Of a stretch of DNA of 10,284 nucleotides, positions 1-7,360 are shown piece after piece. Each line of letters opens with the position of its first letter. The stretch's first letter is position 1. The position numbers were made by a program, and so were the translations under genes. The notes beneath the pieces are model-generated. The model was not told the DNA's origin. It did no database searches and saw only the letters and a list, made by a program, of their open reading frames with translations. The stretch lies in assembly GCA_958421655.1 (NCBI GenBank), contig CATZMG010000071.1, positions 1-10,284 of the forward strand, in the 5' to 3' direction. Source of the DNA: an uncultured Collinsella sp. Its GTDB lineage: Bacteria; Actinomycetota; Coriobacteriia; Coriobacteriales; Coriobacteriaceae.

Positions 1-936
1 CATCCGGAGGCAAACTTCGAAGACATGGCCATGGACTTCATGGACATCCGCAAGCGTATCTTCACCTTCCCCGAGATGGGCAAGAAGGCCTACTTCGTCG
101 CCGTCCCGACCTCCTCGGGTACCGGCTCCGAGTGCACGCCGTTCGCCATCATCACCGACAAGGAGACCGGCATCAAGTGGCCGCTCGCCGACTACGCGCT
201 GCTCCCCAACATGGCTATCGTCGACGCCGACAACTGCATGACCGCCCCGCGCGGCCTGACCGCTGCCTCCGGCATCGACGTCATGACCCACGCCATCGAG
301 TCCTACGCCTCCATCATGGCTTCCGACTACACCAAGGGCCTCTCCGAGCGCGCTGCTAAGCTCGTCTTCGAGAACCTGCCCTCCAGCTTCACGAACGGCG
401 CCAAGGACCCGCACGCCCGCGAGGAGATGCACAACGCCTCCTGCATGGCCGGTATGGCCTTCGCCAACGCCTTCCTGGGCCTCAACCACTCCATGGCCCA
501 CAAGCTCGGCGCTTTCCATCACCTGCCCCACGGCCTCGCCAACGCCGTCATCCTGACTCGCGTCATGCGCTACAACGCCGCCGAGGCTCCCGTCAAGATG
601 GGTACCTTCTCCCAGTATCCTTACCCCAACGCACTGCACAACTACGCCGAGATGGCCAAGTACTGCGGCATCGAGGGCAAGGACGACAAGGAGGTCTTCG
701 AGAACTTCATCACGAAGCTCGAGGAGCTCAAGGACTTCATCGGTGTCAAGAAGACCATCGCCGACTACGGTGTTGACGAGCAGTACTTCCTCGACACCCT
801 CGACGAGATGACCGAGCAGGCATTCAACGACCAGTGCACCGGCGCTAACCCGCGCTACCCGCTCATGAGCGAGATCAAGGAGCTCTACCTGGACGCCTAC
901 TACGGCCGCGAGCCTCAGGACTACGCCGTCTGCTAG
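1..936 (+). CDS. adhE: Bifunctional aldehyde/alcohol dehydrogenase AdhE, C-terminal part (5' end outside window)
   Basis: This is the iron-dependent alcohol dehydrogenase half of AdhE, the cytosolic enzyme that reduces acetyl-CoA through acetaldehyde to ethanol with NADH. The reading frame is open from base 1, where it encodes HPEANFEDMAMDFMDIRKR, a conserved AdhE segment that continues upstream; the ATG at 25 is therefore internal. In the 311 visible residues the nucleotide-binding motif GTGSE lies at 40-44. The expected Fe ligands are Asp93 and His97 (DVMTH), His167 (SMAHKLG) and His177 (PHGLAN). The protein ends shortly after the family's LYLDAYYG segment, so the 3' end is complete. The N-terminal aldehyde dehydrogenase half is not in the window, so fusion to it is inferred from the close match to AdhE rather than to short stand-alone iron alcohol dehydrogenases. 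Codons are strongly biased to C or G in the third position (such as ATC, AAG, TAC), which fits a highly expressed gene. Confidence 0.93.
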   Translation, partial: HPEANFEDMAMDFMDIRKRIFTFPEMGKKAYFVAVPTSSGTGSECTPFAIITDKETGIKWPLADYALLPNMAIVDADNCMTAPRGLTAASGIDVMTHAIESYASIMASDYTKGLSERAAKLVFENLPSSFTNGAKDPHAREEMHNASCMAGMAFANAFLGLNHSMAHKLGAFHHLPHGLANAVILTRVMRYNAAEAPVKMGTFSQYPYPNALHNYAEMAKYCGIEGKDDKEVFENFITKLEELKDFIGVKKTIADYGVDEQYFLDTLDEMTEQAFNDQCTGANPRYPLMSEIKELYLDAYYGREPQDYAVC

Positions 937-953
937 TTTTAGCACGGTTTTTA

Positions 954-992
954 ACGGCGGGGGTGCACGGGTGTTTCACACACCCCCGCCGT
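954..992 (+). terminator. GC-rich hairpin after adhE, possible terminator
   Basis: A perfect 12-bp inverted repeat pairs 954-965 (ACGGCGGGGGTG) with 981-992, leaving a 15-base loop. It begins 18 bases after the adhE stop. It is followed by CGCTTCTATCG rather than a clear T-run, so it is not a classic rho-independent terminator. It could cause partial termination, protect the adhE mRNA 3' end, or separate expression of adhE from the next gene, whose start is 33 bases further on. Confidence 0.5.
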
Positions 993-1024
993 CGCTTCTA
1001 TCGCATCGTTGAAAGGATGCAACC

Positions 1025-1789
1025 ATGCTGCTACCCGATTCCAAGACCGAGCTCGTCCGCCGTGGCAACAAGGTCGTTTACGACCTGGGCGACAAGATCG
1101 TCAAGGTCTTTAACGAGACCAAGCCTGTCTCCGACGTGTTCAACGAGGCTTTGAATCTTGCCCGCATCAATGAGTGCGGCATCCGCAGCCCCAAGGCTCT
1201 CGAGGTTTCCCAGCTCGAGAACGCCAACGGCTGGGCGCTCGTGACCGAGAAGGTTCCGGGCACCACCCTTGCCGAGAAGATGACTGCCGAGCCCCAGCGC
1301 TTTGGTGAGTACCTCGAGATGTTCGTCGACCTCCAGATCGAGATCCACGGCTACACCTCCCCGCTGCTCAACCGTCAGCGCGACAAGTTCGCCCGCATGA
1401 TCGACAGCCTTGATCAGCTCAATGCCACCACGCGCTACAACCTTCAGGAGCGTCTGGACGGCATGACCAAGGAGTTCAAGGTCTGCCACGGCGACTTCAA
1501 CCCCTCCAACGTCATCGTCGGCGACGACGGCCAGCTGTATGTCTGCGACTGGGCACACGCCACCCAGGGCTCCCCTGCTGCCGACGTTGCCACCACCTAC
1601 CTGCTCTTTGCCCTCAACAGCAAGGACCAGGCCGAGGCCTACCTGGAGCTCTACTGCGACCGCGCCGACATGCCCATGCAGGTCGTGCGTCAGTGGACGA
1701 GCATCGTCGCCGCTTCCGAGCTCGCTCGTAAGCGCAACGTGAACGATGAGTTCCTGAAGAACTGGATCGACGTCGTCGATTATCAGTAA
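1025..1789 (+). CDS. APH-fold phosphotransferase (aminoglycoside phosphotransferase/choline kinase-like), substrate unknown
   Basis: This 254-residue soluble protein has the layout of a kinase-like small-molecule phosphotransferase. The N-lobe has a strand DKIVKVF at 23-29 with a likely ATP-contacting Lys27, followed by a helix with Glu41. The hinge region is near 71-80 (ALVTEKVPGT). The Brenner-type catalytic loop HGDFNPSNV is at 155-163, with presumed catalytic base Asp157 and metal ligand Asn162. The metal-binding DWA, equivalent to DFG, is at 175-177. The ATG is supported by AAAGGA at 1012-1017, 7 bases upstream. The family includes aminoglycoside, choline, homoserine and sugar kinases as well as many uncharacterised members. 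Nothing in the sequence fixes the substrate, and a resistance role should not be assumed. It follows adhE on the same strand across an 88-base gap containing a hairpin and is closed by its own terminator, so it may be read through from adhE or have its own promoter; I see no convincing -35/-10 pair in the gap. Confidence 0.85.
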   Translation: MLLPDSKTELVRRGNKVVYDLGDKIVKVFNETKPVSDVFNEALNLARINECGIRSPKALEVSQLENANGWALVTEKVPGTTLAEKMTAEPQRFGEYLEMFVDLQIEIHGYTSPLLNRQRDKFARMIDSLDQLNATTRYNLQERLDGMTKEFKVCHGDFNPSNVIVGDDGQLYVCDWAHATQGSPAADVATTYLLFALNSKDQAEAYLELYCDRADMPMQVVRQWTSIVAASELARKRNVNDEFLKNWIDVVDYQ

Positions 1790-1821
1790 TATCTGAGCGA
1801 TTTATTTCGCATCGGAGGCAC

Positions 1822-1864
1822 AAAGGAAACCCCGCAGCTCGCATGGGCTGTGGGGTTTTCCTTT
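1822..1864 (+). terminator. Rho-independent terminator of the phosphotransferase gene
   Basis: The stem CCCCGCAGC (1830-1838) pairs with GCTGTGGGG (1847-1855) with one G-T pair. It is extended by an A-rich arm (AAAGGAAA, 1822-1829) facing TTTTCCTTT (1856-1864), with one bulged T. The 3' T-rich arm gives the U-tract for + strand transcription. The A-rich 5' arm means it may also work for transcription from the other side. It starts 32 bases after the stop codon. Confidence 0.85.
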
Positions 1865-1886
1865 CAGATATCGAGTATGCAACAAG

Positions 1887-1937
1887 ATAAAAGGACGGCC
1901 CCACATCTCCCCGATCTGGAGAAATGCGGGGCCGTCC
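1887..1937 (-). terminator. Rho-independent terminator of the pyrH-proS operon
   Basis: A perfect 10-bp stem pairs GGACGGCCCC (1893-1902) with GGGGCCGTCC (1928-1937). Part of the intervening region can form an inner stem (CTCC 1907-1910 with GGAG 1918-1921). Read on the - strand the hairpin is followed by TTTTATCTTG, a short U-tract. It lies 30 bases beyond the proS stop codon and faces the terminator of the convergent gene, so the two units are insulated from each other. Confidence 0.85.
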
Positions 1938-1967
1938 CGTATATCGAACTACAAGCGAAATCGTCGA

Positions 1968-3689
1968 TTAACGACGGGCCGCCTTAACAAGCTCGGCAAC
2001 CTTGGCGACGACCTCGTCGATCGCCACATCCTCGCGCTCGCCCGTGGAACGGTCCTTGAGTTCGACGGTGCCGTTCTTAAGGCCACGCTTACCCAGAACA
2101 ACCTGATACGGGAAGCCCATAAGGTCGTTGTCGGCAAACTTATAGCCGGGACGCTCGTCACGGTCGTCGACGACGACCTCGATACCCTCGGCGCACAGGC
2201 CATCAACGATCTGCTCGCAGACGGTAGCGCACTCCTCCTTCTTGGGGTCGAGCGGAATCACCGCAACCTCGTACGGGGCAACGGAGACCGGCCAGACGAT
2301 GCCGTGCTCGTCGTTGTGCTGCTCCACGACGGCAGCGAGCGAGCGAGACACGCCAACGCCGTAGCAACCCATGATAAGCGGCTTCTCCTTGCCGTCCTCG
2401 TCCATAAAGGTGGCACCCATGGCTTCGGAATACTTGGTGCCCAGCTGGAAGACCTGGGAGACCTCGATACCGCGAGCAGCAGAGAGCGGCTTGCCACAGT
2501 GCGGGCAGGGATCGCCGGCAACAACGGTGACCAGGTCGGCCCACTCGTCGACGGTAAAGTCGCGCTCGGGGCAGGCACCGGTAAAATGATAATCGACCTC
2601 GTTGGCACCGCAGGCCCACTGCTTGGACTCGCGCAGGCTCTCGTCGCACACCAGACGGATGCCCTCGGGCAGGTTGACCGGTCCGATAAAGCCCTTGTGC
2701 AGACCGTAGGTCTGGAGCTCCTCGTCGGTCATCATGCGATAGCCCTTGCCAAAGACATGCTCGGCTTTGCAATCGTTGAGCTCGTGGTCGCCCGGAACAA
2801 TGGCCACGACCGGCTTGCCCTCGGCGTCGATGAGTGCCAGCGACTTGCGCGTGCCGTTCTCGGGGAACCCAAAGAACTTAGCAACTGCCTCAATGGTGCC
2901 CATGCCCGGAGTCTCGACCTTGGTAAGCGTACCGTCGCCAGGACCCTCGGTCACGACGACCTTGGTGCTTGCAGCCTCGTCATCGGCGGCAAAACCGCAG
3001 TCATCGCAATAGACGAGCGAAGCCTCGCCAGCATCGGCCAGCGCCATGTACTCGACGGAGGTATCGCCACCGATCTCACCGGAGTCGGCAACAACGGGCA
3101 GGGCCTTGATATAGCAGCGCTCGCAGATGTTAGCGTAGGCCTGCTTCATCTTGTCATACTCCTCCTGCAGGCTCTCCTGCGTGGCGGAGAAGCTGTAGGC
3201 GTCCTTCATGATGAACTCGCGACCGCGCATCAGGCCAAAGCGGGGGCGGAACTCGTCGCGGAACTTGTCCTGAATGTGGTACAGGTTGACGGGCAGCTGC
3301 TTGTAGGAGCGCAGCTCGTTGCGCACCAGGGCCGTGACGGTCTCCTCGTGCGTGGGGCCCAGGACGAACTCGCGACCATGACGGTCGTCAAAGCGCACAA
3401 GCTCCTTGCCATAGGCGTCGATGCGGCCGGACTCGCGCCACAACTCGGCGTCGACCATGATAGGCATCATAAGCTCCTGGGCGCCGGCAGCGTCCATCTC
3501 GTCGCGCACGATATTCTCGATCTTACGGATCGAGCGCCAAGCAAGCGGCAGGTAGGAATACAGGCCGGCGGCCTCCTTGCGGATCATGCCGGCACGGAGC
3601 AGCAGGCGGTGACTGGCGAGCTCAGCGTCCGCCGGATCCTCTTTAAGCGTCGGCGCATAGAGCTTAGACATATACATTGCTCGGGTCAT
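1968..3689 (-). CDS. proS: Prolyl-tRNA synthetase, bacterial type with editing domain
   Basis: ProRS charges tRNA-Pro with proline in the cytosol; it is a class II synthetase. The 573-residue length matches the long bacterial form. The start region SKLYAPTLKEDPADAE is typical. The catalytic core has motif 1 around 68-80, the GPTHEE loop at 111-116, motif 2 FRDEFRPRFGLMRGREF at 143-159 and motif 3 GVGVSR at 444-449. Between motifs 2 and 3 lies the INS editing domain (about 255-390, with DHELN at 301-305), which in this family hydrolyses Ala-tRNA-Pro. CDDC (228-231) and CPHC (395-398) flank it. The anticodon-binding domain is at about 470-573. The chosen ATG follows the ispG stop directly (TAAATG), with AGGAG six bases upstream inside the ispG end; in-frame ATGs at codons 5 and 7 are less well placed. 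It is the last gene of the operon. Confidence 0.97.
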   Translation of the reverse strand: MTRAMYMSKLYAPTLKEDPADAELASHRLLLRAGMIRKEAAGLYSYLPLAWRSIRKIENIVRDEMDAAGAQELMMPIMVDAELWRESGRIDAYGKELVRFDDRHGREFVLGPTHEETVTALVRNELRSYKQLPVNLYHIQDKFRDEFRPRFGLMRGREFIMKDAYSFSATQESLQEEYDKMKQAYANICERCYIKALPVVADSGEIGGDTSVEYMALADAGEASLVYCDDCGFAADDEAASTKVVVTEGPGDGTLTKVETPGMGTIEAVAKFFGFPENGTRKSLALIDAEGKPVVAIVPGDHELNDCKAEHVFGKGYRMMTDEELQTYGLHKGFIGPVNLPEGIRLVCDESLRESKQWACGANEVDYHFTGACPERDFTVDEWADLVTVVAGDPCPHCGKPLSAARGIEVSQVFQLGTKYSEAMGATFMDEDGKEKPLIMGCYGVGVSRSLAAVVEQHNDEHGIVWPVSVAPYEVAVIPLDPKKEECATVCEQIVDGLCAEGIEVVVDDRDERPGYKFADNDLMGFPYQVVLGKRGLKNGTVELKDRSTGEREDVAIDEVVAKVAELVKAARR

Positions 3690-4772
3690 TTATTTCTCCT
3701 CAATAAGCTTGTCGACCTCTGCCATAAGCGCGTCGACAATTTGGTCCTCAGCTACTTTACCAATGATCTGGCCATGCGAAAAGAGCAGAGCCTGACCACG
3801 TCCGCAGGCAACGCCCAGGTCGGCATCAGAAGCCTCACCGGGGCCATTAACGGCACATCCCATGACGGCAATCGAAAGCGGCGCGGCATAGTTCTTAAGC
3901 CGCTCGGTGACCTCCTCGGCGATGGGAATCAGGTTAACCTGGCAGCGGGCGCACGTGGGGCACGAGACAATCTCGGGACCACGGCGGCGCAGGCCCAGCG
4001 ACTGCAAAATTCCCCAGGCGACCGGCGGCTCCTCAACCGGATCGGCTGTGAGCGACACACGCATGGTGTCGCCAATGCCTTCGGAAAGCAAGATACCCAA
4101 GCCCACAGAGCTCTTAATGGTGCCCTGGAGTTTGGTTCCGGCCTCCGTCACGCCCAGATGAAGAGGAACATGGGGGATTTCACGCGACAGCGCACGATAG
4201 GTGTCGAGCGTCGTGGTCACGCTATGGGCCTTGGCGGAAAGCACGATATTGGTAAAACCGCGATCCTCAAAATGTTTGACGAAGCGCTCGCTCGACATCA
4301 CGAGCTTCTCGGGCTGCGTAAGCTCGTCGCGCTCGGCGATATCCTGCTCGAGTGAGCCGGCGTTCACGCCAATGCGAATCGCGCACCCAGCAGTGCCCGC
4401 AGCATCGATCACAGCATCGACCTTGGCCCAATCGCCGATATTACCGGGATTGATGCGGAGCTTGGCGGCACCGGCCTCCACAGCGCCAATGGCCAGCTTG
4501 TGGTTAAAGTGGATATCGGCAACGATTGGCACCGGAGACTCGGCACAGATGGTGCGGAAACCCTCAAGCGCGGCCTCGGTGGGCACGCTCACACGCACGA
4601 TATCGCAGCCAGCCTGCGCCAACGCGCACACTTGCGCAAGCGTTGCCTGGGCATCAGCGGTATCGGTGCAGGTCATGGATTGGACCACCACCGGCGCGCC
4701 GCCACCGATCTGCACACCGCCCACATGCACGGGGCGCGTCAACTCGCGAGGCAAAGGATGGGATAAAGACAA
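3690..4772 (-). CDS. ispG: 4-hydroxy-3-methylbut-2-enyl diphosphate synthase (TTG start)
   Basis: IspG (GcpE) is the [4Fe-4S] enzyme that converts methylerythritol cyclodiphosphate to HMBPP, the penultimate step of the MEP isoprenoid pathway. From a TTG start the protein is 360 residues and begins MSLSHPLPRELTRPVHVG, a normal IspG start. The TIM-barrel part includes GGGAPVVVQSMT (23-34) and ADIHFNHKLA (85-94). The cluster ligands are visible as Cys271 and Cys274 (CPTC), Cys306 (MGCAVNGPGEA) and Glu313. The frame stays open to an ATG at 4859, but that would overlap rseP by 74 bases and add 29 residues that do not look like IspG. The TTG has AGGGGAG 8 bases upstream, overlapping the rseP stop; a GTG at 4779-4781 abuts that site and is unlikely. 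It lies 13 bases downstream of rseP and directly abuts proS. With dxr two genes upstream, two MEP enzymes share this operon. Confidence 0.95.
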   Translation of the reverse strand: MSLSHPLPRELTRPVHVGGVQIGGGAPVVVQSMTCTDTADAQATLAQVCALAQAGCDIVRVSVPTEAALEGFRTICAESPVPIVADIHFNHKLAIGAVEAGAAKLRINPGNIGDWAKVDAVIDAAGTAGCAIRIGVNAGSLEQDIAERDELTQPEKLVMSSERFVKHFEDRGFTNIVLSAKAHSVTTTLDTYRALSREIPHVPLHLGVTEAGTKLQGTIKSSVGLGILLSEGIGDTMRVSLTADPVEEPPVAWGILQSLGLRRRGPEIVSCPTCARCQVNLIPIAEEVTERLKNYAAPLSIAVMGCAVNGPGEASDADLGVACGRGQALLFSHGQIIGKVAEDQIVDALMAEVDKLIEEK

Positions 4773-4780
4773 TCCAAACA

Positions 4781-4787
4781 CTCCCCT
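4781..4787 (-). promoter_or_regulatory. Ribosome binding site deciding the TTG start of ispG
   Basis: AGGGGAG on the - strand overlaps the rseP TAG stop and lies 8 bases before the TTG at 4770-4772. It abuts the alternative GTG at 4779-4781, leaving no spacer. The spacing, and the family-like N-terminus that results, favour TTG. Confidence 0.7.
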
Positions 4788-6147
4788 ACAGAATAAATCG
4801 AAGGATGTCGGAACGAAGCATATAGACAAACAGCAGCGCAAAGAGCGCGATGCCCACATAGCTCACAATCGTCTGGACCTTGAGAGGTAGCTCGCGGCCC
4901 GCAATCTTTTGAATGATCTCGATGACCAGCTTGCCGCCATCGAGTGGTGGGATGGGCAGCAGGTTCATAAAGCCAAGCGAGAACGAAATGAGAGCGGCAA
5001 ACGAAAGGAACGTGGCAGGGCCGGCAGCAGCAGCCTGTGAGGACATAACGCTAATACCCACGATCGAAGAAGACTGATCGAGAATCTCCATCGTATGCTG
5101 CGGCTGGAGCAGGCGCATCACGCCCTCCGCTGTCTGCACGACATAGGAGAAAGACAGGCGAGCCGACGTGATGGGGTCTAAACGGACCACCTGCGTAGAG
5201 GCATACACACCTAGGCGCTCCTCCTCCTTGAGTGCAACCGTGGTCGAATGCTGCTTGCCGTCACGCTCGTACTCGATGGCGATATCGTCCTTACCGGCGG
5301 CCTTGCCGATGGCATCGTAAACGTCCATCCAGGTAGAGCACGATACTCCGTCAACCGAAAGGATCGCGTCGCCGCCCTCGATACCCGCCTTGGCGGCAAT
5401 AGAACCCTCGTCAACCTGACCGATCACGTTGGTATCCATCGGCACGGTGACACCCGCAATAGAGTAGATGCTCATAAGCAGCAAAAAGCCCGTCAGGATA
5501 TTGACGAGAATGCCCGCGAGCAGCATAAAGGCGCGCTTGAGAAAACCCTGGCCCAGATAGGTATGCGAACGCTCTTGCGCAAGGAACTCGGCTTCGCCGC
5601 ACGGCAGCTCCCACACATCGCCCTCGGTAGTCGCATGCTCTCGATCGAAACGGCGGCCGTCAAAGGTGGTGTAACCCGCCGCATCTCGTGGCAGCGTCTG
5701 ATACTTGGTGGGATAGTAGCTCGGCGAGGGCTTCTCCCCTTCCTCATACCAAGGCGCGATAGAGCCCCAACCCAAGAGCAAGGCGCATGCCTCGAGCACA
5801 ACCTCCTCGGATAGCTCGAGCTCGACAGCAAGGTCGGCCACGGTCACGCGACCATGACGATAGATAGCCGCGAGCACGCGATCGGCACACGAGACGTCGG
5901 TCGGATCCATACCGCAGATGGCAGCGTAGCCACCCAGCAGCAGCGGGGTCACGCCAAACTTGGTTCCAATGCGACGCGACGTGTAATGTATGTCAAAGCG
6001 GCACGGCAGGCCCAAAAAGAACTCGGTCACACGGACGCCGCAGGCACGCGCCGCCAAAAAGTGGCCGCCCTCGTGCAAAAACACGAGGACGGAAAGCATC
6101 AGCAGGCCCCAAAAGACCGATGAGAGAACGCTCAGAACAGTATCCAT
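4786..6147 (-). CDS. rseP: RseP/RasP-type site-2 intramembrane zinc metalloprotease with an unusual internal insertion
   Basis: This M50-family membrane protease cuts transmembrane substrates such as anti-sigma factors or signal-peptide remnants within the membrane. In 453 residues it shows TM1 (about 7-25) running into the zinc motif HEGGH at 25-29, a second hydrophobic segment at about 201-233 (with AGILVNI at 211-217), one PDZ domain at about 236-310, the third zinc-ligand region NLLPIPPLDGG (395-405, Asp403 expected) and a final TM at about 424-445. Between the membrane re-entrant loop (GGYAAICGM, 72-80) and the second TM there are about 120 residues where the E. coli protein has about 25. 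Residues 87-135 resemble a winged-helix fold. ATG at 6145-6147 is chosen; its AAGGA (6163-6167) is 15 bases away. A TTG five codons upstream (6160-6162) has no spacer from that AAGGA. Substrates cannot be inferred here; no anti-sigma gene is adjacent. Confidence 0.92.
   Translation of the reverse strand: MDTVLSVLSSVFWGLLMLSVLVFLHEGGHFLAARACGVRVTEFFLGLPCRFDIHYTSRRIGTKFGVTPLLLGGYAAICGMDPTDVSCADRVLAAIYRHGRVTVADLAVELELSEEVVLEACALLLGWGSIAPWYEEGEKPSPSYYPTKYQTLPRDAAGYTTFDGRRFDREHATTEGDVWELPCGEAEFLAQERSHTYLGQGFLKRAFMLLAGILVNILTGFLLLMSIYSIAGVTVPMDTNVIGQVDEGSIAAKAGIEGGDAILSVDGVSCSTWMDVYDAIGKAAGKDDIAIEYERDGKQHSTTVALKEEERLGVYASTQVVRLDPITSARLSFSYVVQTAEGVMRLLQPQHTMEILDQSSSIVGISVMSSQAAAAGPATFLSFAALISFSLGFMNLLPIPPLDGGKLVIEIIQKIAGRELPLKVQTIVSYVGIALFALLFVYMLRSDILRFIL
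5554..5907 (-). other. Extra domain inserted in RseP, with a putative winged-helix-like segment
   Basis: Codons 81-198 of the protease gene encode a soluble insert. Its first half (87-135) reads as helix, then VTVADLAVELELSEEVVLEACALLL, which is a helix-turn-helix pattern, then a short hydrophobic strand (GSIAPWY). Its second half (136-198) is rich in Pro, Tyr, Gly and acidic residues. The reading frame is uninterrupted and base usage matches the neighbours, so it is a real domain and not a frameshift artefact. The fold is inferred from the residue pattern only. Confidence 0.55.
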
Positions 6148-6172
6148 AAAACGAAAAAGCAATCCTTATGGG

Positions 6173-7360
6173 TTAGGAACGGGTTGCGGCGAGCACCTGC
6201 GCAGCCTTTTCACGCGCCCACGCATCGATGTCGCGAAGCTGCTCAAACGAATCGACCGCCTGCATATCGTGGGCATCCATGCAGGATTCCACAATGCGAT
6301 CGATATCGGTAAAGCTGCAGCCATCGTGCAGGAAGGCATCGACGGCGACCTCGTTGGCGGCATTGAGCACGCACGGCATGGTGCCACCCGTCTTGCCGGC
6401 ACGTTCGGCCAGTGCCAGACAGCGGAAGGTATCCATGTCGGCAGCATCAAACGTGAGCTGCCCCAGCTCGCGGAAATCGATACGAGGCGCCGGGGTATCC
6501 CAACGCTCGGGATACGAGAACGCGAACTGGATGGGAATACGCATGTCGGAAGCACCGAGATGCGCCATCACGGAGCCGTCGGCAAACTCGACCATAGAGT
6601 GAATCTTGGACTGACGCTGCACGACCACGTTAATGAAATCGAGGTCGCAGTTAAACAGATGCATGGCCTCAATGCGCTCCAGGCCCTTGTTCATGAGGGT
6701 GGCGGAGTCGATGGTGATCTTGGCGCCCATGGCCCACGTGGGATGTGCGAGGGCATCGGCACGCGTCACGCGATTGAGCTCGTCGCGCGTGCGGCCAAAG
6801 AACGGACCGCCCGAGCAGGTGAGCCAAATACAATGAGCCTCGCGCGGGTCCTCCCCCAGATAGCACTGGTAGATGGCGGAGTGCTCAGAGTCGACTGGAA
6901 TAAGCTGGCCCGGTTGCGCCAACGGCATAAGCAAGTCGCCGCCGACGACGAGGGACTCCTTGTTGGCAAGGGCAAGACGCTTATTCGAGGTCAAGGCCGC
7001 ATGGCTCGCCTCGAGACCGGCGGCGCCCACAATAGCGACGAGCACGCAGTCGACATCGTCGCGACGCGCGAGCTCGCAAACCGCCTGCGCGCCAACGCCG
7101 AGCTTCGTTCCCTCGGGCAACTCCTGCAGCACGGCGTCATCGCCATGAGCGACATCGGCCACGGCAACCGCCGGAACCGAGAACTCGCGGGCAGCGGCAA
7201 CGAGCTCGGAGGTACTGGAGTTAACGGACAGCGCCGTCACCTGCAGGCGATCGGCATGCTGGCGGCACACATCGAGCGCCTGGGTGCCGATAGAGCCCGT
7301 ACAACCCAGGATGGCAACACGGAGACGTCCATCGGGGCCATACGTCGTCTGGAAGGACAT
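6173..7360 (-). CDS. dxr: 1-deoxy-D-xylulose 5-phosphate reductoisomerase
   Basis: Dxr (IspC) rearranges and reduces DXP to methylerythritol 4-phosphate with NADPH and a divalent metal, the committed step of the MEP pathway, and is the target of fosmidomycin. The 395 residues match the family length. The NADPH-binding motif GCTGSIG is at 19-25 and LANKES at 131-136. The metal ligands are Asp157 and Glu159 (PVDSEHSA) and Glu228 (MNKGLE). The flexible active-site loop HPTWAMG is at 206-212, and the C-terminal helical domain contains LNAANEVAV (332-340). Its ATG overlaps the cdsA stop by one base (TAATG), with CGGAGG (7370-7375) 9 bases upstream, so translation is probably coupled. It is followed by rseP after 25 bases, the largest gap in the operon. 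Confidence 0.97.
   Translation of the reverse strand: MSFQTTYGPDGRLRVAILGCTGSIGTQALDVCRQHADRLQVTALSVNSSTSELVAAAREFSVPAVAVADVAHGDDAVLQELPEGTKLGVGAQAVCELARRDDVDCVLVAIVGAAGLEASHAALTSNKRLALANKESLVVGGDLLMPLAQPGQLIPVDSEHSAIYQCYLGEDPREAHCIWLTCSGGPFFGRTRDELNRVTRADALAHPTWAMGAKITIDSATLMNKGLERIEAMHLFNCDLDFINVVVQRQSKIHSMVEFADGSVMAHLGASDMRIPIQFAFSYPERWDTPAPRIDFRELGQLTFDAADMDTFRCLALAERAGKTGGTMPCVLNAANEVAVDAFLHDGCSFTDIDRIVESCMDAHDMQAVDSFEQLRDIDAWAREKAAQVLAATRS

Noticed and set aside
937..1024. Possible promoter for the phosphotransferase gene in the 88-base gap
   Set aside because: No pair of -35 and -10 boxes with acceptable spacing was visible; the TATCGC near 999 is a poor match.
1031..1558. Open frame of 175 codons on the - strand opposite the phosphotransferase gene
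   Set aside because: It is antisense to a gene with clear catalytic motifs and its translation looks like a reverse-complement shadow (Val/Leu/Ala/Asp-rich).
1868..1947. Direct repeat ATATCGA at 1868-1874 and 1941-1947 flanking the operon terminator, considered as an insertion-site duplication
   Set aside because: It is only 7 bases, with nothing between the copies but a terminator hairpin; chance is sufficient.
2304..4355. Open frame of 683 codons on the + strand, antisense to proS and ispG
   Set aside because: Both antisense genes have complete family motifs and good ribosome binding sites. The + strand frame gives a low-complexity Leu/Ala/Gly/His-rich translation with no recognisable domain. 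Long antisense frames are expected in GC-rich genes with strong third-position bias.
4773..4859. N-terminal extension of ispG to an upstream ATG
   Set aside because: It overlaps the end of rseP, lacks IspG-like sequence, and a better placed TTG with a ribosome binding site exists downstream.
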